Shown in pieces: positions 23,027 through 35,890 of a DNA stretch of 64,000 nucleotides (its first letter is position 1; every line of letters starts with the position of its first letter). The position numbers and the translations under genes are program-made. This stretch comes from Zeus faber (Eukaryota; Chordata; Actinopteri; Zeiformes; Zeidae), in NCBI GenBank assembly GCA_960531495.1, contig OY482853.1:4363065-4427064 (forward strand), in the 5' to 3' direction. Below the pieces are notes generated by a model. That model had not been told where the DNA came from. It worked only from the letters and a program-made list of their open reading frames with translations, and did not search any database.

Positions 23027-25696
23027 CAAGATTCAAGATTCAAGAGGTTTATTCGTCACATACATATACAAACTTTCATACATATATGCAGTGAAATGTA
23101 ATGCAACGCACCCGGTGATTACACACAATATGTCCTAGACAGAGCACCTAAGAAACCTACCTAAGAAAATTTCTTTCTACTAGACCAACTTACTGATTCC
23201 TAAAACGTAATACACAGTAAGTCAAATACTTATAGAATAAAATAAAAATATATAGAATAAAATAAAATAAAATGGACTAGATAAAGGGAATAGGCTTACG
23301 TATATGGGGTAGACTTATGTTTATGGGATAGGCAATTATGTAAATATGTAAATTATGTAAACCATTAAAGTGGCATGTGAATAAAGTGAGGTAGTGTTTG
23401 TGGGATAATACAGCACAGTATACAACAGTACGGCGCAGCAATACGGTAACACCAAACAACCCAGAACAGTGACACAGTACAGTGGTACAGTGTGCTACAT
23501 ACAGTACAGTAGGTAGTGGAGCCTAGTGTATGGCTCAGTGAGGACCCCTTGGTGAGGTCAGCGTTGACAGTTCTAATGGCTTGAGGGAAGAAACTCCGTC
23601 TCAGTCTCTCTGTTCTCGCTGTGTGACTGCGGAGGTGCTTGCCCGACCGCAGCAGCTGGAACAGTCCGTTGTTGGGGTGATGAGGATCCTTCATGATCCT
23701 ACGGGCTCTGCTACTACACCTCCTGGTGTATAAGTCCTGCAGGGAGGGGAGGGTAGTTCCAGTGGTACGTTCAGCTGAACGCACCACCCTCTGCAGGGCC
23801 CGCCTGTCCTGGGCAGTACAGTTCCCAAACCAGGCAGTGATGTTGCCTGTCAGGATGCTCTCCACTGCTCCAGAGTAGAAGGACTTGAGGATTCTCACCC
23901 AGACCCGGAATTTCCTCAGCTGCCTGAGGTGGTAAAGACGCTGCCTCGCCTTTCTCACCAGAGTGTCTGTTTGTAAAGTCCATGTTAAATCCTCTGTGAT
24001 GTGGACTCCCAGGTACTTGGAGCTGCTCACCCTGTCGACAGAAGTCCCATTAATCACCAAGGGTGTGTGCGTCCTCGATTGTAATCCTCGCCTAAAGTCC
24101 ACAATCAGCTCCTTAGTTTGCTGACGTTCAGGTGTCGGCTGTTGTCCTAGCACCAGAGTGACAGGTCAGCAACCTCCTAGCGGTAGGCCTTCTAGTCGCA
24201 GTCGGTGATCAGGCCCACGTCATGTGTGTACAGGGAGTACAGTAGGGGGCTGAGGACACAGCCCTGGGGGGATCCTGTGTTCAGGGTGTGGGAGCTGGAC
24301 ATGTGCTTCCCCACCCTAACCACCTGGGGCCGGGCTGAGAGGAAGTCCAGGATCCAGGCACACAGCGGAGTATTCAGTCCGAGCCCCTTCAGCTTGACAG
24401 CCAGTCTGGTGGGTGTTGAAAGCTGAACTATAATCGATGAACAGCATTTTCACATAGGCCCCCTTCTGGCCATCCAGGTGCGTGAGCACGGTGTGCAGTA
24501 CCATGGAGACCACGTCATCCATGGATCTGTTCCGCCGGTACGCAAAATGCAACGGGTCCAAGGTGCGGGGGAGGGAGGCGCAGATATAATCCCTAATCAG
24601 CCTCTCGAAACGCTTCATGACCACTGAGGTGAGGGCCACCGGACGGTAGTCATTCAGGCAGGCAGGAGAGGCGATCTTCAGGACAGGAACGACGGTGGAC
24701 CTCTCGAAGCAGGACGGGACCACTGATTCAGCCAGGGAGTTGTTGAATATTGCAGTGAACACCGAAGCTAGCTGGTTAGCACAGGTTTTCAGTACTCGCC
24801 CAGATATGCCATCTGTGCCCGCAGCTTTTCTGGTGTTCACCCCACCAGAGCCTTCTTGACATCATGCATGGACACTTAGACGGCAATTAGACGGCAAGCT
24901 AGCGGTGCTGTGGCCAGACTCAAATCGCGCATAAAAGGAGTTCAGTTGGTTGGCTAGGGAGGCGTCCACACTCGTGGCTGGGGAGGAGCTGCTCTTGTAG
25001 TTTGTTATCGTCCGCAGCCCCTCCCACAAGCGTCTTGTGTCCCCCTGCTCCATCTGTAGCTCCACAGTCTCCCTGTACGTCCATTTAGCATCCTTCACTG
25101 CCCTCCGCAGATTGTAAGACGCCGCTTTGTAATTGTCCATATTTCTGGATACAAGACCGCCGTTGTAAGCGGCCGTGCGAGCATTCAGAGCGCAGCAGAT
25201 GGATTTGTCAACCCACAGTTTCTGGTTTGGAAATATCCGAACTTTCACCGTGGGAACGATGCTGTTTGCTACCGTAGCCAAGAAGCTCACCGCTACGTCC
25301 GTAAACTCGCTGACGTCACTTGAACTTGATTGGAACATGTCTCAGTCTACGTCAGCCAGTGCGTCCTGAAGCGCAGCCTCTGATTGGTCCGTCCACCGCT
25401 TCACTTCCCTCGTCACCACCAGTTCTCACGCGATCAGAGGCCTGTAAACGGGAACCAACGAGATCCTGGCGTAGTCATATTTCCCGAAAGAAGGGAGCGA
25501 GACGGTCTTTTATCCCTAAGGTGTGTAGCGATGGTCCAAAGTTCTATCTCCCCTGGTGGCACATGTGATGAGTTGGTGGAAATTAGGCAGAACTTTTTTA
25601 AGGTTCGTCCTGTTAAAGTCCCCAGTCACCACCACAGCCGCGTGGGAATGTTTGTTTTGAAATCAGCACACACACACATCATACAGGTCCGACAGT
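23027..25696 (-). mobile_element. LINE copy (L2/Rex1-type), convergent with the previous one
   Basis: Read from 25696 down: the end of the endonuclease domain, linker (QKLWVDKSICCALNARTAAY), early reverse transcriptase ([52 protein letters not shown]) and late part (DRVSSSKYLGVHITEDLTWT, ALQRVVRSAERTTGTTLPSL). The YADD segment near 24220 is lost in a deletion of about 57 bp relative to the copy at 20298. The 3' end carries the same (TTGAATC)n tail. Inserted into repeat Y. Confidence 0.88.
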
Positions 25697-25699
25697 GCT

Positions 25700-26110
25700 G
25701 TGTCGGTATCCGCTTGCTGAATCTAGATTCCCCAAGTCTGGATTCACCAAGTCTGATTCTCGCAAACTAAAAATAATGAATGATGGAGGACCAAAATAAA
25801 TGTGAGTAAATGGCATTTGTTATCATTTATATTGGATTGTGACTGGATTTCACTTCGCATTCCACCAAAATAAATAATTTTGTCAAAATCAAATGACTAG
25901 TTGTGAATGAGTTCTCCCATTCACAACTCGGGGCCGAACCAACTCTTCCTCCTCTCGTTCATCACAAGTGCTCCCTCGCTCACCATGCGCTACACCGACC
26001 GGACTGAACCAAACCAACCAAGAACAGTCTGACAAATCAAACGGCTCTTTTGACCGAGTGAATCGTCACGGACGAGTCTCAAAAAGAGAGCCGAACCTTT
26101 CAGCATCACA
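25700..26110 (+). mobile_element. repeat 'Y' right part, split by a LINE
   Basis: Matches 9540-9790 (gcattccaccaaaataaat, cctcgctcaccatgcg, accaaccaagaacag). The left part of the same copy is at about 22880-23026, with the LINE between them. Confidence 0.6.
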
Positions 26111-26499
26111 CGGTGTGCAGCCGACTCTGCATTTGGCTCCTTGATTCAGCGTGACGGCCTCATTCATCACCAGAACAAACTGCTGTGATCACACACACTC
26201 CACACAAAGCTGAACCCAAACCCAACACCCACTGCAGTTTGCTGAGCTCGTACAGTTTCAAAATACAAATACTTACACGAATAAACTGCACACAGTCAGA
26301 ACCAGAATCTGTCTATTCTTCCATGTGCATTTTCTTATACAAGGAATTAGTTATGGTGAGCATTGCTCTCCAGTCCAGACAACAAAAATAAAGAGTCTTT
26401 AGAGTTTGAGTATTCAGAGTTTGATTTCTAAACATTAGATAAATATTAAAAGACTGAGGCTACCTGATCCACCAGCATTTTAAAGGGAAAAAAAATGGT

Positions 26500-26880
26500 G
26501 TGGACTTGTGAACGACTACACCGGGTCTTCGCTGGAGGACACGCAGACGAAGACCCGACGTCACTTAGGAAAACAATGTTTAAATAAACAAAAACAAATT
26601 AGCAGCCGAAGCGAGAAATTCCACTTCTCCCTGCAAACACATCGTCTCCGTGTTGTTATGGATGAGGAGAAGGGGGCGGCAGACGCTCTCAATCATATTC
26701 CGGCAGCGGGAGGCGGCGGAGCGGAGTGCTCTCAGAAAGCAACAATTCCCAGAATGCAAATGGTATGGGAGGATGGGAGGACCACGCTATTTGCATTCTG
26801 GGAATTGTTGTTTTCTGGTGAGTTTTAATGTGCACAATCTGAAATGGGCCCCTTTCCTAAAGCTATCATTGTTATAAAAC
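26500..26880. promoter_or_regulatory. CG-richer block with inverted ZNF143-like motifs
   Basis: Two perfect 22-bp inverted copies, caacaattcccagaatgcaa plus at (26740-26761) and its complement (26789-26810), 27 bp apart. TTCCCAGAATGC is the core of the vertebrate ZNF143/Staf binding site, and ATTTGCAT is an octamer element. A second small inverted pair, gggtcttcg and cgaagaccc, lies at about 26522-26556. Regulatory function is inferred from the motif only; the segment may belong to a repeat. Confidence 0.4.
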
Positions 26881-27257
26881 AATAAATGCAGAAAACGGGA
26901 GTGTCTCGTTAGTTACAGAAGTTACAGAATGATAGAGGGGTCATGCTACTTGAGTTAGCATAAACTTAAATGACTGACTTGAACTTAAAATTTAAAGGAT
27001 TAACTTGAATTATGCATTTTCCAATATTTTCATAAATGAACGATTCAAATATTTCAGAAAAACACATTCAACATTAACCGATTGAAGGAGTACAGCACTA
27101 TCCAAACTTAAACATTTAAAGCACCAATTGCGTTTCTAAATGGGTATTTATTGCTGCAAAATCTGGAAATCCTTTCTAAACCTTTAAAGCCTGATTTCTC
27201 AAAACTTCTGTTTCCAAAACCTTAATCATTAATAAGTCATAGAGCTTCCAAAATAAT

Positions 27258-27366
27258 AGCTTGATTCCCAAAAGCGATACCTTGTTTTGAAGCTCGGATT
27301 CTACAGGTTCATATTGTGTGATTGTCAAATTTCGAAATGTGACCCTAAAGTATGCGGTGGGTCACA
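27258..27366 (+). repeat. third copy of the 105-bp module from 1-107
   Basis: gcttgattcccaaaagcgat ... ccttgttttgaagctcgg ... taaagtatgcggtgggtcac matches 1-107 and the inverted copy at 3215-3330. Confidence 0.65.
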
Positions 27367-27369
27367 AGA

Positions 27370-29348
27370 ATGTACAAATGTGATACTATGCACGGGTAGA
27401 TTATGAGATGTCAGGTAATATGTGACAAATAATCTCTTCAATTTGAACTAATAATGACCATGTAATTCCTTAACATATAATTAAGTTATAAGTGTGTCGT
27501 AGGGTTAAGTGTACTCAATACATTGAAGGTATCAACCGAAAAAACCCAATACCAAGTATTATTGAAACTTCAATCAAACCATACCTGCATTCCACCCTTT
27601 ATGTATCCAGATCTCAAAACAAATGATTATTTGAATGTTTTTTCTTGCCGCCAATCACCGCAAGCGTTCTTCGACTGAATGCGACGTGTGACTTGCTCGT
27701 TGCCGCAGCAGCAGCTACAACAGTCTGTTCAAGGACAGTTTCACCAGTTTTAAAGTGTGTCTTAAAACAACAGTCAGGTGTCCATACGAACAGGGAAAGA
27801 GGTTTTCCGTCGCTGTAATCATTCCTCCTGTACTGGCTATGGGTTTAAGATTACACCCTCCAAATACTTAATCTGTACAGTTATTTCATAAATATTTCAA
27901 TACTTTCAAAATGTATTAGTGTAAAATTCATTTGGATGTGAGGAGTGGTGGCATTTTACACAACTGAATGCTGTCATTCACATGATGGGCATAGTATGAA
28001 AAAAGGCATGGAATTAAGTACTCCATTGGAATCGGTATCACTTTAGGGGTACTGGTATTGGTATCTTCCTTTTGTAAACAATACCCAGCCTTACAGTGTC
28101 CACAAAGCGATTTCCGTGTTACGCAATGTGTTGCGCGGAAGCAGAACATGTTATCTTTCCGGTGTTTGTTTAGAAGCCCAAATCCACATTCCAGAGCACA
28201 TCAAAGCAAACCATCTCAGCCTTTCACCCTCTTCTTCTTCCTCCTCTTCGTTCTGACCGAGTGCAGAGAATTAAACACCCCGGCCCTTCACCCTTGATTC
28301 CGGGTGAGAAGCTCTTGAAAGAGGGGGGCGGGGTACCGGGGGGGGGGGGTTGCACTGTGGGCCCTTTGATTCAATTTGGGGGGGTGTGATAGCGGAGTGA
28401 TGCGACGACGAAGTGTTCTGCTCGGCAGCCAGCCAGCAGGGGTTGACACTGACACTAGATTGACACTGACACTTTAAATAAAGTCATGTGTCACGTGTTT
28501 GAAGTGAACATTATCTATTGAGCCTATTGAGTTAGAATGCACAGTGGAATATTTCAATATTGAAAATGCCTCAAACCAGGGGTGCAAGGGGCCCTTCCTA
28601 GGAAAAACAGAGTTGTCATTTTAACTTATATAATATGCATTAAAAGTATGCGCTAATTTAAGGCCCAAAACAATGCATTTTTATGTTTCGGAAGATTGCG
28701 CCACCCCCATATGCCTCACAGTGGTTTGGTCCACTTCCAACCCCACACACATTACGTGAATCTTGTGAATCAACGCGGCCGCCATATTGGTAGAGGGCAG
28801 CCGCCTCCTAATGCATGTCTGTCTGTTGAGGCAGGGGGAATTACTGATTTTCGAGCAGTTTGGTTTGTAGCCAATGCCAGACGTATATTAATGCTACAGG
28901 ATACTGGGTTAAATTAAAAATGTGGGTTTCATACCAAAACACTTTATCTTTTGTAGATGGTAACAGTTATAGTTACAGTATATGATATAACATTGAAGAT
29001 TAACTGACCCTACTAATTAGGTTCAAAGTATATTCTTTTTTCCTTACTGCATGTAAAATGGCTTCCATAATGTAATTTTGTTTATGATTTTGGAAATAAA
29101 TTAAGACTAATTACAACAAACACAAAAGCTAAAGTTTTCAGGCTTCATATTGTTCTGGACACCTTGACAGCAAAATATGAGAGACCTGTTTCTTCGGGAA
29201 AACTAAATCTAATTATTATTTTTTGTTCAGTTAATGGATGTCGCTTCTCTCCTACTACTGTAAATAATCGGAATCCTGTACAACCCTCAAGTTATTTACC
29301 TATCAATTTTTCAGTATATATATATATAGGAGTATTAAGGGTTTCCTC
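27370..29348. other. intron 1 sequence with probable element remnant
   Basis: The right end of about 27530-28100, read on the minus strand, starts aaggctgggtattgttt and may be the end of a non-autonomous DNA element. A G run lies near 28340. No gene recognised. Confidence 0.35.
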
Positions 29349-31047
29349 TGGGGCTGCCCCTGACTAAACATTTTCCTAGTCGACTAGTGGTCGTCAGTTC
29401 AAGTCATTAGTTGACTAATCGTCGCACGTTGATATAAATTATTTATATATATGTTTTTGGGGCATCAGAAAATGGTTTGAGTTCCAGGGCTGAGAATAAT
29501 ATTATAACTAACAAAGTAAACACTGTGCTACATTACAGATAAATACAAAACCTAATAACCGGCCTTAAAAATATACATTCTATTTACAAGTGCTGCACGC
29601 AGAAAGCAAGCCGCCTGTTAATTACACCAGTTAAACATTACATCGGTTAAACCTATTAGGCCCTATTATTATTTTATGAGTGTACACATTTCAATTACAT
29701 ATTGACATCATTTGCACTCAAATGTGGTGTAGACCTGCCAACCTTGGGAAAATATTTTGAGTACCACAATAGTATAACAGCGAGCATCAATGGTGTTTGA
29801 GTTCCTGCAGCTGAATGACTCCATCAGTTATTCACACCGTAGCCGTCTCGTAACAAGCCAATCACATCGTGTGTGAGATACTCCGGCTAACTACATATAC
29901 AAATTTATCTCATCGGGACATTCCCCTTGAAATGCATCATCTTGTAAAGTTACCGAACATGTTTACCAACTAGAGAGGCAATTTTCTTGGTCGATTCCTA
30001 CTTCAGATTTTTCAGAAGTCTGACCTGCTGATTCCAATCCGAGTAACCACAATAGTGAGATTGCTGATTTAGAACATTATACATCATTATTCACTATGGA
30101 TAGGCTTGGGCGATATGCAAAGTTTTATATCATAATGCAGTCCCACCCAGATATCCACGATACACAATATTGGGGTGGAAGTGACGGAGAAAGTGTTCCA
30201 TTGCCGAGTTTTTTTGGTTTCATTCATTACATTACATTACATTTCATTGATCAGACGCTTTTATCCAAAGCGACTTACAATTGTTCAAACACCGACGGAC
30301 GCAGCCATCAGGAGCAATGTGGGGTTAAGTGTCTTGCTCAAGGACACTACAGCATGCTAGCAGGAGGAGCCTGGCATCGAACCAGCAACCTTTAGATTAC
30401 TAGACGACCAGCTCTACCGCCTGAGCTACCATCCACAATGAACCTGGAATGGCGGACCACGGAGAACCGATCGCAAATTGTGCGTGGGCGCCCAAGTAAC
30501 GTGCGTGTGGACAGGATCTCCTGTTCAGTTCACCAGTCATTCAGTGTGCATTAAATTAGCAGGATAAAACAGATAACATTTCAATGGGGAATTATAAATA
30601 AGGGGAATCATGAATATACATTTTATGTGTGTGTATCGAGTACAGTACATGAGCACAGTATGGGGCGTGTACATTCAACCGGCACAGAATCTGAAAACAT
30701 ATCCGACACTGACCGGTCGGTCACCGGTCGTGGTCGACGTGATCAAGCTGAAAAGCGGACGACGGGTCGGTGCATCTCACGTTTTATATGTCAACATGAC
30801 TGTCACATTGTTGTGCTTGATTATTACTCCCCCACTTCGCATTTTACCCCGGCAATAAAGTACCGCTCAGCGCGCTGCTAATCAGTGGATGCTGAGTGAG
30901 TGAGTGGAGGAGGGAGGGGAGGGGTCACAGAACCACAAGGTCAAAGCATCTGGTCCAATCTGAGGGATGCAGTTTAAATACCCAATCAATGTACAGTATT
31001 GTTTAGTATTGATTGTTTGTTTCCCGTAATTCAATTACAATAATAAA

Positions 31048-31084
<37 letters not shown>

Positions 31085-31860
31085 TTTTTCATAGTTTCAG
31101 CTGCATATTTTGACCAAGAATTGCGTGGTTGGTACATAAAATGCATGCAGGTTGGCAGGTCTGGTGGCGTATGGAATAGGTATGCAAATTTAAAGTAATT
31201 TCCTTAATCGATAGTGGTTGACCATTGCAAACAATGGTTGATTAATTTATAACATAAAAGCTAATGACACCGGGGGATGGTGCCATGAGGGGAGGCGGGG
31301 GGGGGGGGGGGGGGTGCGATTTGATTCACGGTTTCAAACGGCTCTCATAATATACACAATATATTTTTTAGAATATATGCAATATATTTTCTGACTTTTC
31401 GACGAGAAGGGAAATTAGTCGTTCGGAACATCCCTATTCTGAATGTGTCGGAAACAACCAGCAAGGGCACCGAACATTTTGTGAATTTATCAGTAACACC
31501 AACACAGTAACTTCAAACCAGCCTTTAAAATATACATTTAATTTACAAGCTGTGTGCGGCGCGCACGCATGAAGCCAGCTGCCTGTTAATTACTGTCAAA
31601 CAATCAAAAGCTGTTATTAATCTTCTGAAGTTGTCCGAACAACCTGCAAGGAGACTGAACATTTATCTCTGTTAAAGTTTGTTTCAAATGAACAGCTCTC
31701 CAGCGATTCATACACAGCTCCAGTCATATTGGTTCATAAGGTTAATTTTGCAAGGAGCAGCTCCTGAATGGAGATTCCCCCCCGCGACAAACCGACTAAT
31801 GAAAAAATTGGTCGACTAAGGCGATTCTCGTCGACTGAGAACTATTTCTGGGCAGCAATA
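29349..31860 (+). mobile_element. hAT-like non-autonomous element, 2.5 kb
   Basis: Left end tggggctgcccctgac and, inverted, right end tattgctgcccagaaa. Flanks gtttcctc (29341-29348) and gtttcttc (31861-31868) agree at 7 of 8 bases, as expected for the 8-bp hAT target duplication. Shared blocks with 56586-57931 include tgtttttggggcatcag and caaaacctaataacc. Later insertions inside are a SINE (30225-30436), a repeat X piece (30530-30640), (AT)n at 31049-31081 and a G run near 31298-31313. No transposase. Confidence 0.65.
30225..30436 (-). mobile_element. tRNA-derived SINE with L2-type tail
   Basis: Minus-strand A box (tagctcaggcggtagag), B box (ggttcgatgcc) and a tail ending (ATGTA)n. It lies inside the hAT-like element at 29349-31860. 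Confidence 0.85.
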
Positions 31861-31989
31861 GTTTCTTCTATATACTTAATACAACCATACGTTTGGCGGC
31901 ACTTTTGGTGTCACCTTCAGGAATTGCTCTTGAGAAATCGTTCTGTTTATTGTCCCCCCCGACAATGAAATGAAATATGAATGATGAAA

Positions 31990-32480
31990 CACCCCTGCCT
32001 CAAATTGCATCTCACATTATGCAATCAATGAATTATCTTGATCCAAAATACTTTAAAACTGGATATAGAGGCAATACATTTTGACCTGGCTGTGTAATCC
32101 GCCATCATGCTATAAATCCCCAATAATTCCCCGATATCCAGATGAGCGGTAATGGGAGGAAGATGACAGACGGTCCAGTACGCCGTGATGATGATGAAGG
32201 AAAAAGCTGAATCAACCCTTACTCTGCAGCGCTGCATTCTCTCTGCATAAACTGAAGAATTACCAAAGTATCTCTGATGTGAGGTCGATATTAAGCTATA
32301 AAGCCACCCCTGCAGAGCTACCGCAAAGACTCAAAATTTATCTGCTTCCTGATTCAGTCGAAATGAAAGCCGGGCAGGACAGATGGAATCGTTTATCACT
32401 GACCCAGAGGCTTTGGATCCATCTGCTGTTCTGGACACAGGAGGAAAAAAAAAAAACAGCTCAGCTCTGACAGAATCATA
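31990..32480. other. non-repetitive intron 1 block
   Basis: No similarity elsewhere in the window, balanced composition, and no element ends. Possible regulatory sequence; conservation not testable here. Confidence 0.25.
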
Positions 32481-32920
32481 GAGTTTTACCGGTTACACTT
32501 AGTTCCAGAGCAGTGAACTTATTGGACAATAGGTTTTCCATGTGTACGGATGTACAGAAGCACTGGGATGTACGCATCACTATGCCTCACAGGTCACTGT
32601 TAGGTAGATAGAGGGGAGTGATGAAAGTTTGACTCTTTTTTCAGATTCAGTTCATTTCTCACTCAGAAAAAGGAGTCGTTCGATTTGTCCAACTCTTTGT
32701 TCGTTCATTACCTGTTCGTGCAGGTAACTTACTGGTAAAAACACTAGTTCGGAGGTGGAACGAGACCGGGTATTAAACAGGCCCCGGGGCTAAATTATTA
32801 AAGACCGTAGTATACATCACCTCCAACACTATCGGTACTGTGAACAGTATTGGAGAAATTAAGAAAATACATTTTCTATTTATTTAGGCATTAGAACCCG
32901 TTTCTAACTTGCAATAAGAT

Positions 32921-33466
32921 CAGGGATGTATTGGTATGAAATTTCCCAGTATGGCACGGTATCTACCAAAATATCGCGGCATACAGTATTTCAAGGTATT
33001 TATTTCCCCCCTTTGTTTAATGTATATTCAATTGCTAATTAGTTGATATTAAAAAAGAAAGACATATGGCAAAGCCTCTGCGGTGCATAGGAGAGGCAAA
33101 ATAAGCACATATATACGGTATATCAAAATTTGACTTATTTGCGATTTTGAAGATGTACACCTTAATTCACCTCACCCTATGTTGCCGCCGCAGGGTAGCA
33201 GACAGCCAAATGCTGTAATAATCCATCCAATGAGTAATTTCCCGAAGCCATGCAAGTAACGTAGGGCACTTTGTAGTAAAATATTGGCGTAAAGCAGTTC
33301 TGCTGCTGCAAACAAGGATGGCAGAACTTGTTTGCTAAGGTGAGGGTGAATTAAAGTTAACATCTTGAATTTTTTCAACATAACTTTATACGGTGGGCAC
33401 AGTAATACAGGGAAGGGCTTACGGTTCAGAATGGTGGTTGCTTGACACAGCGGTATTACATCCCTA
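32921..33466. mobile_element. hAT-like MITE, about 0.55 kb
   Basis: Terminal inverted repeats cagggatgtattggta and, inverted, tagggatgtaataccg. Flanks aataagat (32913-32920) and aacaagat (33467-33474) agree at 7 of 8 bases. No coding capacity. Confidence 0.7.
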
Positions 33467-33629
33467 AACAAGATTAACATGTTCGTCTAAGATGCATTTT
33501 CACTGTAACCAGAAGAGACATCTCTCCTCTCTCTCTCCCGCTCCATCGCCAGAGATATGCACAAGGAGGGCGGGGCCGGCTCCCTCTGCCTGGTGCTCAA
33601 ACATGCACAAGGAGACACTGGGTGCAGGT

Positions 33630-33930
33630 TGTGCCCCGATTGCCCCCTCTCCATGCGTTATGCACAGAAAATAATCCTAACGAGTCTACGAGTGGTGCGG
33701 CACTCCTCCGTGCCCCGTCCCCACACTGTTTTTAGTTGTTTTATTTGGAGGAACGGGCAATATGGAGGGCCGTGTATGGACACTGACGGACACATAAAAT
33801 ATTAATGATTCCCCTTATTTAGTATTCCTCACTGAAATGTTACCCCTGTGCATTTTGTAAGTTTCTTTCTGTTTTATGCTGTTATTGTAATGCTCACTGA
33901 CGGAGTAAAATAAAACATCTAAAATAAAAA
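33630..33930 (-). mobile_element. dispersed repeat 'X', partial inverted copy
   Basis: On the minus strand it carries the catttcagtgaggaata, taaggggaatcat and cgcatggagagggggcaa blocks in the same order as 15740-15980. Confidence 0.5.
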
Positions 33931-35511
33931 CAATGAAGAACAATAAAAATGTTCTTCATGTGTTGTCCGAGAGGAACGGGGTAGAGTAGCTGATGGAGGT
34001 CGCGGTCGCAAATTACACATGGAGAGGGAGACAGGTCCCGATCGAGACTCAATCTAAGGTGTTCTATAGGCTCCTCTTCTCTCCTCCTGTGATAAGTGAA
34101 ATCTCACTCTGCAGACTGTGCTGCGACCCCGCTGTGCGCGCATGGAGCAGCCACCTCCACTTTCAGTTTTGAAGCCTCCTACTAAGTACTGATAACACGC
34201 TTAGTATTTTTTTTTTTTTTATAATTTAAGGAATGTGGTGGATACGCAAAAATGAACAAGATTTATATTTATTTTGAAAAACAAATAAAAAACGATGGTG
34301 AGGGCGGTAGGCAAGTAATGTAATGGGTGTATGCCCGAGCACTGTCTAACACCGGTAACCACGACAACCCTACTAAGAATGAATTGCAAAAATAAAATGA
34401 TGCCAACTGCCTTTTTGTCCTACCAAAGTAATCATTTTCAGTTTGAGTCTCTCAGTCTTTTTCTGTGGCTCATACCCAGTGAGTACTAAAGGAACCATTT
34501 CTTGGCAAAGCTGAATAATCTCCAAAATAATCCTAATCTGTCGTCTCAAATCTCCATTACTTGATAGATATCTATAGAAGTAATATCACACATGGTCATG
34601 CTGTTATACTGAATATCAGCACAGCGTTGGTCATCTTTAGCACATGATGTGCAATGTACATTAGGAGTGCAGGAACAAAATTCGAAATTGCAAAAGAATT
34701 CGAACATTTGAAAAATATGACTTTCAAATGTTAAATTGCAATTTGATTGTGAATTTATTTTTTTTAAATAAAAAACTGTTTATAAATGTTGGCGAACGTT
34801 AGCGAATCAATTCACATGTGATCAGAAACAAAGTTCAATATAAACTCCAGTTTGTTGCACAGTGAATGAACATTTGAGAGAAATATTCCCGGCCCGCCGG
34901 CGGAGACGCCGGAAGCACCTACGCATCTCCGTCTCCTACAGCGTTTCACTGTATGTACAAGGGAGAGTATTGAGCCTTTGACTAGAGTGTCCAGCAATTC
35001 CACAGATGTGGCAATGAAAGTGGGAAATAAACCCGACCATCACGGAATAAATGTTCTCTAGTGGAGAGGTTTGCAACCAGAGGCTCGTGGACCATGCCAG
35101 GATATTTGCCACCAGACCGTGAGAACGTGGGTGGGATTTTTTCAGGAGCGATCTGCTCCACAGCAGCAGGAAACGGAGTAAATTAAATACATCTATAGTT
35201 TTTATTTGCTTTGTTTTGAGAAAATATCACTCTTATCGCAGCTACTGAACAGTGTGTAATGCCCCCCCCCCCCCCCAGTTCTAAATTTGAGCATTAAAAA
35301 TTACAATTTATTTGAATATAAAAAATAGTAAAGCACACAAATTCTAATGGGATTTTCAAGGAATATCTGCAGCCCTAATATGCATGTACAATATGACAGC
35401 CAAAGGTGTGTTACTGCTGAAATTATCCATCATCACTTTTTGACATGCAATTAGTTAAAAGAAAAATATGATTTTCAAGAACCTTAAAATTATGCCATAT
35501 CTCTGGAATGT

Positions 35512-35512
<1 letters not shown>
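33931..35512. other. intron 1 sequence, nothing certain
   Basis: A likely element terminus (gtagggttgtcgtggttacc on the minus strand) lies near 34375. C and T runs occur at about 35263 and 34208. No gene recognised. Confidence 0.35.

Positions 35513-35602
<90 letters not shown>
35513..35602. repeat. (CA)n microsatellite
   Basis: Pure CA run of about 90 bp followed by a short C run. Confidence 0.98.
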
Positions 35603-35604
<2 letters not shown>

Positions 35605-35890
35605 CCCTTCAATTTCCACGAGTAGAAACAGGCTCCAACAAGCTCAAAGCAAGGAAGCTGCATCTCTTAAACAGATTCAGATTTTTTGGAGGAACGTAGG
35701 AGCCAAGCGTGCGGAGAATCAGCTTATTAGCTAATTATGTGCATTATATTCATTTTAACATTTATAAACCCTGCACAATGAGGGTTACATAGCATAATAC
35801 TAAGCTCTGTATGTTAATTTTTAGAAACTAAAGCATATGTTCATAAACTGAAATGTAAGAATCAGGCATCCAAGCACGACTCTAACATAG

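Noticed and set aside
23365-24153. 262-codon frame as a host gene
   Set aside because: It is the C-terminal reverse-transcriptase region of a LINE, with close relatives at 20298-22676 and 11400-14725.
20298-25696. Convergent LINE pair as a single foldback transposon
   Set aside because: Each has its own LINE 3' tail, different internal losses and different 5' breakpoints, which fits two separate insertions.
35520-35600. His-Thr and Cys-Val repeat proteins from CA arrays
   Set aside because: Pure dinucleotide microsatellites are open in several frames without meaning.
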